Assembly: GCF_002802985.1 (NCBI RefSeq)
Contig: NZ_NVPT01000038.1
Coordinates: 1 to 34,158, forward strand
DNA length: 34,158 bases
Source of the DNA: Geodermatophilus chilensis
Lineage (GTDB): Bacteria > Actinomycetota > Actinomycetes > Mycobacteriales > Geodermatophilaceae
Direction: 5' to 3'
Shown here: positions 1 through 7,718 of the stretch, one piece after another
Layout of the letters: each line of letters opens with the position of its first letter
Position numbering within the stretch: position 1 is the stretch's first letter
Notes under the pieces: model-generated
Told to the model about the DNA's origin: nothing
Database searches by the model: none
What the model saw: only the letters and a program-made list of their open reading frames with translations
Translations under genes and position numbers: made by a program

Positions 1-123
1 TCGCGATGGTGGACATCTGTGTGGCGCAGCTCCCTGTCTAGTCCTGGCTGGATGTGCTCGGAAACGTCGGTGCGAACGGCCAGGTACAGGATGTGGACGG
101 TACCTCACTTGTAGTGTTGTTCG
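1..123. other. Unplaced sequence upstream of adapter
   Basis: This stretch has visibly lower GC than the rest of the window and no recognisable coding or RNA feature. It lies on the far side of an apparent sequencing adapter (124-193), so it probably does not belong next to the FtsB-like gene. I could not match it to a known vector or adapter. Treat it as assembly debris until shown otherwise. Confidence 0.55.
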
Positions 124-193
124 CACGATGCGACGACAACCGGACTCTCCACGTAGGGAGTCGTCGGCAGCGTCAGGTGTGTATAAGTGACAG
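124..193 (+). other. Degraded Illumina P5-index-Nextera read-1 adapter (artefact)
   Basis: Positions 161-174 match the 14-base Nextera read-1 tail exactly. Positions 175-193 match the 19-base Tn5 mosaic end with two mismatches (177 and 188). The 8 bases at 153-160 sit where the i5 index belongs. Positions 124-152 align without gaps to the 29-base P5 sequence at about 20 of 29 bases. The order and spacing (29+8+14+19) are exactly those of a dual-index Nextera fragment, so this is library sequence and not genome. The orientation puts the genomic insert to the right, starting near 194. The adapter sequences are recalled from memory. Confidence 0.93.
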
Positions 194-194
194 G

Positions 195-734
195 TCCGGA
201 CGTCGGCGCGCCACCGGGCGGCCGCTGTCGGGTGCGGCGTCCCGCCCCGTGCCGGCCGGCTCCCGCTCGGGTGCGGGCAGCCGGCCGGAGCCGAAGCGGG
301 CCGTCCGCCGCACGCCGCGGACGGCGTCGGCCGCCGGTGCGCCGCGGCGTCCACTGGTCACCGGCCGCGCGGTGCTGCTGGCCGGGCTGGTGCTGGTACT
401 GCTGCTGACCCTGGCCGGTCCGGTGCGCCAGTTCCTGGCCGGCCGCGCCGAGCTGACCCGGCTGGCCGCGGAGGGCACCGCCCTCGACCAGCGGGTCGAG
501 CAGCTGGAGGAGCAGCTGCAGCGGCAGGCCGACCCCGACTACGCCGAACGGCAGGCCCGCGAGCGGCTGGCCTACGTGCTGCCCGGTGACCGGCTGGTGG
601 TCGTGGTCGACGGCGAGGCCGTCGAGGGGGACGCCGGCACGGTGCCGGAGCCCGCGGACGGCGACCTGCCCTGGTACGAGGCGCTGCTGCAGTCGGTCGC
701 GGTGGCCGACGGCGACGAGGAGCCCAGCGAGTGA
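195..734 (+). CDS. FtsB/DivIC-type septum formation initiator, 5' end uncertain
   Basis: This is a small bitopic division protein of the FtsB/DivIC family. It has a basic, Arg/Pro/Ala-rich cytoplasmic head, then one membrane segment (about bases 375-435, residues VLLAGLVLVLLLTLAGPV), then an extracytoplasmic coiled coil rich in Leu/Glu/Gln (LDQRVEQLEEQLQRQ), then the family signature around ARERLAYVLPGD and an acidic tail. Known members form the FtsB-FtsL-FtsQ complex of the divisome. The frame is open upstream, but everything before about 194 is adapter, so the true start is either lost or is GTG at 249. The next gene overlaps it by four bases (GTGA). The neighbours DUF501 and Ppx are the usual actinobacterial partners, normally with enolase upstream, and enolase is not present here. 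Family call fairly sure, start unsure. Confidence 0.82.
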   Translation, partial: SGRRRATGRPLSGAASRPVPAGSRSGAGSRPEPKRAVRRTPRTASAAGAPRRPLVTGRAVLLAGLVLVLLLTLAGPVRQFLAGRAELTRLAAEGTALDQRVEQLEEQLQRQADPDYAERQARERLAYVLPGDRLVVVVDGEAVEGDAGTVPEPADGDLPWYEALLQSVAVADGDEEPSE

Positions 735-1228
735 CAGACGAGATCACGCCGGAGGAGCGGGAGGTCGTGGCCCGCCAGCTCGGCCGGCCGCCGCGTGCCC
801 TGCGCGCGGTGGCGCACCGCTGCCCGTGCGGCCAGCCCGACGTCGTGCAGACCTCGCCGCGGCTGGAGGACGGCACCCCGTTCCCGACGCTGTACTACCT
901 GACCTGCCCGCGGGCGAGCGCTGCGGCCAGCCGGCTGGAGTCCGCCGGCCGGATGCGGGAGTGGCAGGCCCACCTGGGCATCGACCCGGAGCTCGCCGCG
1001 GGCTACCGCGCCGCCCACGAGGCCTACCTCGCCGAGCGCGACGCCCTCGGCGAGCTGCCCACCCGCAACACCGCCGGCGGCATGCCCGACCGGGTCAAGT
1101 GCCTGCACGCCCTGGCCGCGCACGCGCTCGCCGCCGGCCCGGGGGTCAACCCGGTCGGCGACCGCGCGGTGGCCGAGATGGGGGAGTGGTGGGCGAACGG
1201 CCCCTGCGCCCAGGAGGAGCGCTCGTGA
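731..1228 (+). CDS. DUF501 family protein
   Basis: This 165-residue protein starts with GTG in the four-base overlap with the FtsB-like stop, so the two are probably translationally coupled. Features typical of DUF501 are visible: an N-terminal ARQLGRPPRAL helix, the HRCPCGQPDVVQT segment with two cysteines, a FPTLYYLTCPR motif with a third cysteine, and a C-terminal GMPDRVKCLHALAAH segment with a fourth cysteine and a histidine, followed by NPVGD. The spaced Cys/His residues could bind a metal (inference). No biochemical function is established that I know of. The gene is a conserved linker between the ftsB-like and ppx genes across Actinobacteria, and it overlaps the ppx start by four bases. 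Confidence 0.88.
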   Translation: MTDEITPEEREVVARQLGRPPRALRAVAHRCPCGQPDVVQTSPRLEDGTPFPTLYYLTCPRASAAASRLESAGRMREWQAHLGIDPELAAGYRAAHEAYLAERDALGELPTRNTAGGMPDRVKCLHALAAHALAAGPGVNPVGDRAVAEMGEWWANGPCAQEERS

Positions 1229-2196
1229 CCCGCGTGGCCGCCATCGACTGCGGCACCAACTCCATCCGCCTCCTGGTGGCCGACGTGCCGCCGGAGGGGC
1301 CGCACACCGACCTGCTGCGCCGGATGGAGGTCGTCCGACTCGGTCAGGGCGTCGACGCCACCGGCCGGCTCGCCCCGGAGGCGATCGAGCGCACCCGCGT
1401 CGTCCTCGAGCAGTACGCCGCGCAGGCCCGCGAGCTCGGCGCGACGGCGGTGCGCATGGTCGCCACCAGCGCCAGCCGGGACGCCGCCAACCGCGCCGAC
1501 TTCGAGGGCATGGTGCTGGCCACCCTGGGCCAGCTCCCCGACGTCGTCCCCGGCGACGAGGAGGCGCGACTGTCCTTCCTCGGCGCCACCGCCTCGCTGG
1601 ACGCCGCGGTCGCCGCGCACGGCCAGGCGCGGCCCCGCCCGCCGTACCTGGTCGTCGACATCGGCGGCGGCTCCACCGAGTTCGTGCTCGGCGACGCGGC
1701 CGGGGTGCGGGCGGCCCGCTCGGTCGACGTCGGCTGCGTGCGGTTGACCGAGCGGCACCTGCACGGCGACCCGCCCTCGGCCGACGAGATCCAGCGCGCC
1801 GAGGCCGACATCCGCGCGGCGCTGGCCGACGTCGCCGCCGCCGTCCCGGTGGAGGAGGCCGCGACCCTCGTCGGCCTGGCCGGCTCGGTCACCACCGTGG
1901 CGGCGCTCGCCCTGAACCTGCGGGCCTACGACCCGGCGGCCATCCACGGCTCCCGCATCCCGGTGTCCGCCGTCCGCGCGGTGACCGCCGGGCTGCTCAC
2001 CGCCACCCGCGAGCGGCGCGCCGCGTACCCGGTCATGCACCCGGGACGGGTCGACGTCATCGGCGCCGGCTCGCTGGTGCTGCGGGTGCTCATGGACGCC
2101 TTCGCGCTCGACGACGTCGTGGTCAGCGAGCACGACATCCTCGACGGCATCGCGCTGCAGCTGGCCCGCGGACCGGTCAGGGAGAGCCCTCGTTGA
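1225..2196 (+). CDS. Exopolyphosphatase / pppGpp phosphatase (Ppx/GppA family)
   Basis: This 323-residue member of the ASKHA-fold Ppx/GppA family hydrolyses terminal phosphates of polyphosphate and/or pppGpp. The phosphate-1 loop is AAIDCGTNSIRLL (residues 5-17), and the phosphate-2 loop is VVDIGGGSTEF (143-153). The conserved catalytic acidic stretch GDEEARLSF lies near residue 110, and AGSVTT lies near 225. The length fits the short, two-domain actinobacterial form without the C-terminal HD domain, similar to mycobacterial Ppx1/Ppx2. It starts at GTG 1225, overlapping the DUF501 stop, preceded by the purine-rich AGGAGG at 1212-1217. Its 3' end overlaps the convergent DUF4235 gene by 20 bases. 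The preferred substrate cannot be told from sequence. Confidence 0.93.
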   Translation: MTRVAAIDCGTNSIRLLVADVPPEGPHTDLLRRMEVVRLGQGVDATGRLAPEAIERTRVVLEQYAAQARELGATAVRMVATSASRDAANRADFEGMVLATLGQLPDVVPGDEEARLSFLGATASLDAAVAAHGQARPRPPYLVVDIGGGSTEFVLGDAAGVRAARSVDVGCVRLTERHLHGDPPSADEIQRAEADIRAALADVAAAVPVEEAATLVGLAGSVTTVAALALNLRAYDPAAIHGSRIPVSAVRAVTAGLLTATRERRAAYPVMHPGRVDVIGAGSLVLRVLMDAFALDDVVVSEHDILDGIALQLARGPVRESPR

Positions 2197-2479
2197 GCCC
2201 GGGCGGCAGCTTGCCGGTCAGCGACTGGTAGGCCGCCGCCGCGCCGCGGGCGGCGACCAGCCGGCCGGCCGCCACGGCGACCCCCGACACCGCCGCCCAC
2301 GCCAGGGCCTCGCCCCAGCCGACGCCCGGCGCGGCCGGGTTCTTGGGTGGGGTGGTGCCGCGCACGGCGTACCAGGCGGCGTCACTGAGCTTCCGCACGG
2401 CGATCCCCGCGGGGATCGCCGTGCCGGCGCCGAGCAGCTTCCAGGTCAGCGGCGGCTTCTGCTTCTTCCTCCGGGCCAC
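2177..2479 (-). CDS. DUF4235 small membrane protein
   Basis: This 100-residue protein begins with a basic cluster (ARRKKQKPP). A DUF4235-type segment follows (WKLLGAGTAIPAGIAVRKLSDAAW, about residues 13-36), then a Pro-rich link (GTTPPKNPAAPGVGW), then a hydrophobic Ala-rich membrane segment (ALAWAAVSGVAVAAGRLVAARGA, about 58-80) and YQSLTGKLPPGL. Two transmembrane helices are likely. The start is GTG at 2479, preceded in antisense by few purines. No function is known for the family. It is divergent from the uracil-DNA glycosylase with only 58 bases between the starts, and it converges on ppx with a 20-base overlap. Confidence 0.82.
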   Translation of the reverse strand: MARRKKQKPPLTWKLLGAGTAIPAGIAVRKLSDAAWYAVRGTTPPKNPAAPGVGWGEALAWAAVSGVAVAAGRLVAARGAAAAYQSLTGKLPPGLNEGSP

Positions 2480-2537
2480 CCGGCGATCATGCCGCCCCAC
2501 AGGGCATCCGCGCTCGGCCGGGTGGTCTGCTGGTCCC

Positions 2538-3320
2538 GTGGCAACCGACGCGGCCGGGTTCCCGGTCACCCGCACCCCGGCCGGGGTCGTCCGCTCGGCG
2601 CGCGGCGCCCGGGACCTCGCCGTCCTCGACGCCCGCATCTCCGGCTGCCGCGCCTGCCCCCGCCTGGTGGCCTGGCGCGAGGAGGTGGCCCGCGTCAAGC
2701 GCGCCTCCTTCCGCGACGAGGAGTACTGGGGCCGGCCGGTGCCGGGGTTGGGCCCGGCCGACGCCCGGATCGCCGTCGTGGGGCTGGCCCCGGCCGCGCA
2801 CGGCGGCAACCGCACCGGCCGGGTGTTCACCGGCGACCGCAGCGGGGACTGGATCTTCGCCGCGCTGTGGCGGGCCGGCCTGGCCAACCAGCCCACGTCC
2901 ACCCACGTCGGCGACGGGCTGGAGCTCACCGGCGTGCGGGTGGCCGCCGCCGTCCGCTGCGCGCCGCCGGCGAACGCGCCGACCCCGGAGGAGCGCGACA
3001 CCTGCTCCCCGTGGCTGGCGCGCGAGCTGGCGCTGCTGCCGCGGCTGCGGGTCGCCGTCGTCCTCGGCGGGTTCGGCTGGACGGCGCTGTGGCCGGTCCT
3101 GGCCGCGGCCGGCTACGCGCTGCCCCGGCCGCGGCCGGCGTTCGGGCACGGCGTGGAGGTCTCCCTGGAGGGCCCGCGCGGGCCGCTGACCCTGCTGGGC
3201 AGCTACCACGTCAGCCAGCAGAACACCTTCACCGGCAAGCTGACCGAGCCGATGCTGGACGCCGTCCTGAGCCGGGCCACCGAGCTCGTCGACCTGCCCG
3301 GGGTGCCGCCCCGGCCCTAG
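2538..3320 (+). CDS. Uracil-DNA glycosylase, family 5 (UdgB type)
   Basis: This 260-residue repair enzyme removes uracil and other deaminated bases from DNA. Four cysteines placed like the [4Fe-4S] ligands of family 4/5 enzymes are visible: C37 and C40 (ISGCRACPRL), C141 and C156. Motif A is VGLAPAAHGGNRTGRVFTG (81-99). It has Ala-Ala-His after GLAP rather than the Glu/Asn of other UDG families, which is the family 5 mark. Motif B is GSYHVSQQNTF (221-231). The GTG start at 2538 is chosen because upstream codons read through the divergent promoter. No strong Shine-Dalgarno is seen. Its stop codon TAG forms part of the ndh -10 hexamer. Confidence 0.9.
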   Translation: MATDAAGFPVTRTPAGVVRSARGARDLAVLDARISGCRACPRLVAWREEVARVKRASFRDEEYWGRPVPGLGPADARIAVVGLAPAAHGGNRTGRVFTGDRSGDWIFAALWRAGLANQPTSTHVGDGLELTGVRVAAAVRCAPPANAPTPEERDTCSPWLARELALLPRLRVAVVLGGFGWTALWPVLAAAGYALPRPRPAFGHGVEVSLEGPRGPLTLLGSYHVSQQNTFTGKLTEPMLDAVLSRATELVDLPGVPPRP

Positions 3321-3330
3321 GCTCGGGCAC
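3318..3330 (+). promoter_or_regulatory. Leaderless-type -10 element for ndh
   Basis: TAGGCT at 3318-3323 fits the actinobacterial TANNNT -10 pattern and is followed by exactly seven bases before the ATG at 3331, so transcription would begin at or next to the start codon. The first three bases are also the stop codon of the upstream glycosylase gene. No clear -35 was found. Confidence 0.5.
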
Positions 3331-4713
3331 ATGGCACAGCGACCCGTGGTCCTGGTCGTCGGCGGTGGCTACGTCGGCCTCTACACCGCCCTCCGGCTGC
3401 AGAAGCGCCTCTCCCGGGGACGGGCGGAGGTCGTGGTGGTCGACCCGCAGCCGCACATGACCTACCAGCCGTTCCTGCCCGAGGCGGCGGCCGGCTCCGT
3501 GGAGCCGCGTCACGTGGTCGTGCCGCTGCGGCGGACGCTGCCGCGCTGCCGGGTCGTCACGGGGGCGGTGACCGGGCTCAGTCACGCCGAGAAGCGGGCG
3601 CGGATCGCGCCCATCGAGGGCGACCCGTACGAGCTCTCCTACGACGTGCTGGTGATGGCCGCGGGCTCGGTGGCCCGCACGCTGCCCATCCCGGGGCTGG
3701 CCGAGCACGGCATCGGCTTCAAGAACGTCGGCGAGGCCATCTACCTGCGCAACCACGTGCTGGCCCGGCTGGACGCGGCCAGCTCGACCGACGACCCGGA
3801 GGTCCGCCGCCGCGCGCTGACCTTCACCTTCGTCGGCGGCGGCTACGCGGGGGTGGAGGCCTTCGCCGAGCTCGAGGACATGGCCCACTACGCGATCTCC
3901 CACTACTACCCGCGGCTCTCGACGGCCGACATGCGCTGGGTGCTGGTCGAGGCGATGGGCCGCATCCTGCCCGAGGTCGACCTGGACATGGCTGCCTGGA
4001 CGGTCAAGGAGCTGACCGCGCGCGGGATGGACGTCCGGCTCAACACCCGCCTGGAGTCGATCTCCGACGGGTGCGTGGTGAAGCTGTCGGACGGCGACGA
4101 GTTCGCCAGCGACACCCTGGTGTGGACGGCGGGCACGAAGCCCAACCCGATGCTGCGCGAGACCGACCTGCCGCTCGACGAGCGCGGGCGGGTGGCGTGC
4201 GAGCCCACGCTGCAGGTGCGCGGGGTGCCCGACGCGTGGTCGGCCGGTGACCTCGCCGCCGTCCCGGACCTGACCAAGGAGAGCCCCGGCGCGACCACCG
4301 CACCCAACGCGCAGCACGCCGTCCGGCAGGCCAAGCAGCTGGCCGACAACATCGTCGCGACGCTCGAGGGCCGCGAGCCGCAGCCCTACCGGCACGCCTA
4401 CGCCGGCTCCGTGGCGAGCCTGGGCCTGCACAAGGGAGTCGCGCAGGTCTACGGCGTGAAGCTCAAGGGCTGGCCGGCCTGGTTCATGCACCGCACGTAC
4501 CACGTCAGCCGGGTGCCCACCTTCAACCGCAAGGCACGGGTGGTCGCCGACTGGACGCTGGCCGCGGTGTTCCGCCGCGAGGTCATCTCGCTGGGCCAGC
4601 TGCAGGACCCCCGCCGCGAGTTCGTCCAGGCCGCCAACACCGGCCGGACCGGCTCGCTGCCGCCGCCCTCGGCCGAGGACAAGGCGCAGTCGGGCACCGC
4701 ACGGGCGAGCTGA
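3331..4713 (+). CDS. ndh: Type II NADH dehydrogenase (NDH-2), FAD-dependent
   Basis: This 460-residue peripheral membrane flavoprotein passes electrons from NADH to menaquinone without pumping protons. The first dinucleotide fold VLVVGGGYVGLYTAL (7-21) binds FAD, and the second, FTFVGGGYAGVEAFAEL (166-182), binds NADH. Other NDH-2 signatures are HMTYQPFLPEAAAGSVEPRH (42-61), WTAGTKPNP near 270, and the FAD-binding SAGDLAAVPD near 308. The C-terminal part (GWPAWFMHRTYH onwards) is the amphipathic membrane-anchoring region of the family. The ATG start is supported by the leaderless -10 just upstream. It stands alone, with the glycosylase before it and a tRNA 24 bases after it. A MenJ-like quinone-modifying enzyme lies further along the window. 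Confidence 0.93.
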   Translation: MAQRPVVLVVGGGYVGLYTALRLQKRLSRGRAEVVVVDPQPHMTYQPFLPEAAAGSVEPRHVVVPLRRTLPRCRVVTGAVTGLSHAEKRARIAPIEGDPYELSYDVLVMAAGSVARTLPIPGLAEHGIGFKNVGEAIYLRNHVLARLDAASSTDDPEVRRRALTFTFVGGGYAGVEAFAELEDMAHYAISHYYPRLSTADMRWVLVEAMGRILPEVDLDMAAWTVKELTARGMDVRLNTRLESISDGCVVKLSDGDEFASDTLVWTAGTKPNPMLRETDLPLDERGRVACEPTLQVRGVPDAWSAGDLAAVPDLTKESPGATTAPNAQHAVRQAKQLADNIVATLEGREPQPYRHAYAGSVASLGLHKGVAQVYGVKLKGWPAWFMHRTYHVSRVPTFNRKARVVADWTLAAVFRREVISLGQLQDPRREFVQAANTGRTGSLPPPSAEDKAQSGTARAS

Positions 4714-4737
4714 CCGCCGCAGCTAGCGTGCTCGGCG

Positions 4738-4814
4738 GCCCCCGTAGCCCAACTGGCAGAGGCAGGCCCCTTAAAAGGGTCCCAGTGTCGGTTCGAACCC
4801 GACCGGGGGCACCA
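4738..4814 (+). tRNA. tRNA with anticodon UAA (nominal Leu), class I body, CCA encoded
   Basis: A full cloverleaf folds. The acceptor stem 4738-4744 pairs with 4804-4810 (7 bp). The D stem is 4747-4749 with 4761-4763, with GG at 4755-4756 in the D loop. The anticodon stem is 4765-4769 with 4777-4781 (one G-U), and its loop 4770-4776 (CTTAAAA) places TAA at the anticodon (4772-4774). The T stem is 4787-4791 with 4799-4803, with loop TTCGAAC. A73 is at 4811 and CCA is encoded at 4812-4814. UAA predicts leucine (UUA), but the variable loop is only five bases (4782-4786), whereas bacterial tRNA-Leu is class II with a long extra arm. The aminoacyl identity is therefore uncertain. Confidence 0.85.
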
Positions 4815-4840
4815 GCAGGTCGCCGGCCGCGGGACAAGGC

Positions 4841-4883
4841 TTGACGGGACCCGACCCCATCACAAAGGGTCACAAGGGTTCAC
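4841..4883 (+). promoter_or_regulatory. Putative promoter with three 10-base direct repeats
   Basis: A -35-like TTGACG lies at 4841-4846. Downstream, TCACAA recurs at 4860-4865 and 4870-4875, with a partial TCAC at 4880-4883, giving a strict 10-base period (one helical turn). Such tandem repeats are typical of OmpR-family response regulator sites; Mycobacterium PhoP and Streptomyces PhoP use TCACAGC/GTTCACC repeats at an 11-base period. The site precedes a secreted aminopeptidase gene. No good -10 is visible, so the repeats may replace it. Confidence 0.4.
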
Positions 4884-4932
4884 GGGGGGTGCTCTCGACG
4901 TCGAGGCACCCGCGAGCGAAGGGGGCCCCTGC

Positions 4933-6544
4933 ATGAGTCGAACCATCTCCCGCCGGGCACGCGCGGTGGCGCTCGGCGCCGCCGGCGCGATGACGCTGGC
5001 GGGCACCGTCGCCCTGGCCGGCCCGGCCGTGGCCACACCGGGCGGTGCGCAGGCCTGTCACAAGCAGGTCAACGACACCGTCGCGGAGCTCACCAAGTGC
5101 GTGACCCTGGAGGGGGTCACGGGCACCTGGAGGCGTTCCAGGAGATCGCCGACGAGAACGGCGGCACCCGCGCGTCGGGCACGCCCGGTTACACGGCGTC
5201 CGCCGACCACGTGGCGAAGCGTCTCGAGAAGGCCGGCTGGGAGGTCTCCCGGCAGGAGTTCGACTTCCCGTTCTTCGAGCTGCGGGAGAGCTCGTTCAGC
5301 CGCGTGGCGCCCACGGCGACGCCGTACCAGCTGGGCACCGACTACGCGCCGATGACCTACACCGGCAGCGGCACGGTCGACGACGGCGCCGTCACCCCGG
5401 TCGACATCGACTCCACGAACAGCGGCTGCGAGGTCCAGGACTTCGCGGACTTCGTGGAGGGGTCGGTGGCCCTCGTCCAGCGGGGCACCTGCCCCTTCGG
5501 GCTCAAGGCGGCCAACGCCGAGGCCGCCGGCGCCTCCGCGGTGATCGTCTTCAACAACACCGCCGGGCTGCTCAACGGGACCCTGGGTGCCCCGGGCGTC
5601 ACCATCCCGGTCGTCGGCGTCCCGACGACCCTCGGGCGCGACCTCGCCACCCCGGGCACGACGGTCGACCTCGCCGTCGACTCGACCAGCGAGGTCCGCA
5701 CGACCGAGAACGTCATCGCCGAGCTGCCCGGTGCCACCTCGGACAACGTGGTCATGGCCGGCGCCCACCTGGACTCCGTGCTCGCCGGTCCGGGGATCAA
5801 CGACAACGGCAGCGGCAGCGCGGCCCTCATCGAGGTCGCCGAGAACATGGGAAGGCCGAGCTGCCCAACACCGTGCGCTTCGCCTGGTGGGGCGCCGAGG
5901 AGCTGGGCCTGCTGGGCTCCAACCACTACGTGGCGAACCTGACGGAGCAGCAGCGGGCCGACATCGCGCTGTACCTGAACTTCGACATGGTGGGCTCGCC
6001 GAACTTCGCCCGGTTCATCTACGACGGCGACCTGTCGGCCTTCCCCGCCCCGAACGGCGTGCCGGTCCCGGAGGGCTCGGATCAGATCGAGTACGTCTTC
6101 GAGGACTTCTACGAGGAGCAGGAGCTCTTCTACGAGGGCACGGAGTTCAGCGGCCGCAGCGACTACCAGGCCTTCATCCGGGCCGGCATCCCGTCCGGCG
6201 GTCTGTTCACCGGCGCCGAGGGCGTCAAGCAGCCTCACCAGGCGGAGGCCTACGGCGGCGAGGCCGGCGTGGCGTACGACCCGAACTACCACCAGGCCGG
6301 GGACGACATCGCCAACCTCGACCCGGAGGCGCTGGACCAGAACTCCGACGCCATCGCCTACGCCGTCCTGACGCTGGGCTACGACACCCAGCGGGTCAAC
6401 GGGGTGGCCGGGGAGCCCGTCCCCGGTGGCACGTTCGAGGGCGACCCCGGGGACCGCGAGTACCGGATTCCCAGCGGTGGCCCAGCCGGTGGCGGGGGCC
6501 TGCACGCCGGGCACGACCACGACCACGGCGGCGAGGAGGCCTGA
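4933..6544 (+). pseudogene. Secreted M28-family aminopeptidase with PA domain, broken by two frameshifts
   Basis: The reading frame changes near 5119 (after TLEGV) and near 5850 (after EVAENMG), each fitting one missing base. Joined, the parts make a typical exported zinc aminopeptidase of the Streptomyces griseus aminopeptidase / aminopeptidase Y type. It has a signal peptide (basic start, [18 protein letters not shown], cleavage near ATPGG) and an N-terminal segment with [14 protein letters not shown] protease-associated (PA) domain ([19 protein letters not shown]) and the M28 domain follow. The zinc ligands and catalytic residues are present in order: [36 protein letters not shown] and YHQAGDD. 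The start ATG has AAGGGGG seven bases upstream. All active-site residues are intact, so sequencing error is as likely as true decay. It would release N-terminal residues from extracellular peptides. Confidence 0.86.
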
Positions 6545-6554
6545 CCTGACGGGT

Positions 6555-6591
6555 CCGCGGGGCCGGTGGCCGGCTGCCACCGGCCCCGCGG
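6555..6591. terminator. Hairpin terminator after the aminopeptidase gene
   Basis: Perfect 16-base arms (6555-6570 and 6576-6591) flank a five-base loop (6571-6575), starting ten bases after the stop codon. There is no T-run, as is usual in high-GC actinobacteria. Confidence 0.75.
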
Positions 6592-6724
6592 GCGTCTCCG
6601 CACCCCCCCGTCCGGGTGTCCAGTCGACGTCCAGGAACGCGCAGGGCCCTCCAGGCGTTGACCTGGACGAGTGGGGTGCAGGACCGTGGGCCCCACGACA
6701 GCCAGTCACCTCGAGGAGATGACG

Positions 6725-7570
6725 ATGCCCAGCTCCAACCCGGTCTTCGGCCGGGGACTCCAGAACGCGGGCCGCGGTTACGGCCAGCAGTCCACTCCGT
6801 GGGGCGGCGCGCCCCAGTACGGCGCCCCGCAGTACGGCTACGGGACGCAGGACCCGTACGCCGCGCCGTCGCCGTACGCGCAGTCGCCGTACGCGCCGCC
6901 GACCACCCGCTACATGACGATGGACGACGTCGTCCAGAAGACGGGCCTGTCCTTCCTGGTCACCGTCCTCTCGGCCGCCGTCACCTGGGCGCTGCTCCCG
7001 CAGGAGCTGGCGTTCGGGCTGGCCCTGCCCGCGGTCCTCGTGGCCCTGGTACTCGGCCTGGTGATCGCGTTCAAGCAGATCGCCAACCCGGTCGCCACGC
7101 TCACCTACGGGGCCCTGTACGGCGTCGCGCTCGGCGCCATCAGCGAGGCGTTCAACCAGATCTACCCGGGCATCGTGATGCAGGCGCTGGTGGGCACCTT
7201 CGGTGTCTTCGCCGGCATGCTGATCGTCTACAAGACCGGCGCCATCCGGGTCACCCCCAAGCTGACCCGCTGGATCGTCGGCGCGATGTTCGGTGTCCTG
7301 GCGCTGGTCCTGGTCAACCTGGTGGTCGGCTTCTTCGTCCCCGGCGGCCTGGGTCTGCGTGACGGCGGCACCCTGTCGATCATCTTCAGCCTGGTCGTGA
7401 TCGGTGTGGCGGCGTTCTCGCTGCTGCTCGACTTCGACATGGCCGACGAGGCGATCCGCCGCGGCGCCCCGGCGAAGTTCGCCTGGTACATCGCCTTCGG
7501 CCTGCTCGTCACGGTCGTCTGGCTGTACCTGGAGATCCTGCGGCTGCTGTCGTACCTGCAGAACGACTGA
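6725..7570 (+). CDS. Bax inhibitor-1/YccA family membrane protein
   Basis: This integral membrane protein of 281 residues has a soluble N-terminal segment (about 1-62) rich in Tyr, Pro, Gln and Gly with repeating PQYG/SPYA units, and then seven hydrophobic helices from about residue 75. It matches the actinobacterial BaxI_1-type branch of the BI-1 superfamily. Typical parts are TMDDVVQKTGLSF before helix 1, NPVATLTYGALYGVALGAISEAFN in the middle and the C-terminal acidic LLLDFDMADEAIRRGAPAK before the last helix, where BI-1 proteins carry the Asp pair of the pH-sensitive calcium leak. ATG 6725 is preferred over ATG 6719 because GAGGAG (6713-6718) is then six bases upstream. The bacterial role is not settled. 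Confidence 0.9.
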   Translation: MPSSNPVFGRGLQNAGRGYGQQSTPWGGAPQYGAPQYGYGTQDPYAAPSPYAQSPYAPPTTRYMTMDDVVQKTGLSFLVTVLSAAVTWALLPQELAFGLALPAVLVALVLGLVIAFKQIANPVATLTYGALYGVALGAISEAFNQIYPGIVMQALVGTFGVFAGMLIVYKTGAIRVTPKLTRWIVGAMFGVLALVLVNLVVGFFVPGGLGLRDGGTLSIIFSLVVIGVAAFSLLLDFDMADEAIRRGAPAKFAWYIAFGLLVTVVWLYLEILRLLSYLQND

Positions 7571-7581
7571 CGCACCGCATC

Positions 7582-7627
7582 CACGACAGTGGCCCGGTCC
7601 CCGCGAGGGGGCCGGGCCACTGTCGTG
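7582..7627. terminator. Bidirectional terminator hairpin between convergent genes
   Basis: A 21-base-pair stem (7582-7602 with 7607-7627, a single G-U at 7598/7611) has a GCGA tetraloop. It lies 11 bases after the BI-1 stop and ahead of the convergent thiolase 3' end, so it can serve both strands. Confidence 0.85.
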
Positions 7628-7718
7628 TCCGGGGACTACCGGCGGTCGATCATCCTCCGGCCCCGCTGCAGGGGCCCGCGCCGAGTGTGCGAGGTGCGGG
7701 GGGCAGCGGGGTCCTTTC

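Noticed and set aside
116-140. Stem-loop (GTTGT TCGCA / TGCGA ACAAC) that looked like an enolase terminator or an ftsB leader element
   Set aside because: It mostly overlaps the P5-like part of the adapter, so the pairing is accidental and not genomic.
54-248. Start codons at 54 and 177 for the FtsB-like gene
   Set aside because: Both lie in or before the adapter sequence. The first trustworthy in-frame start is GTG 249, or the true start is missing.
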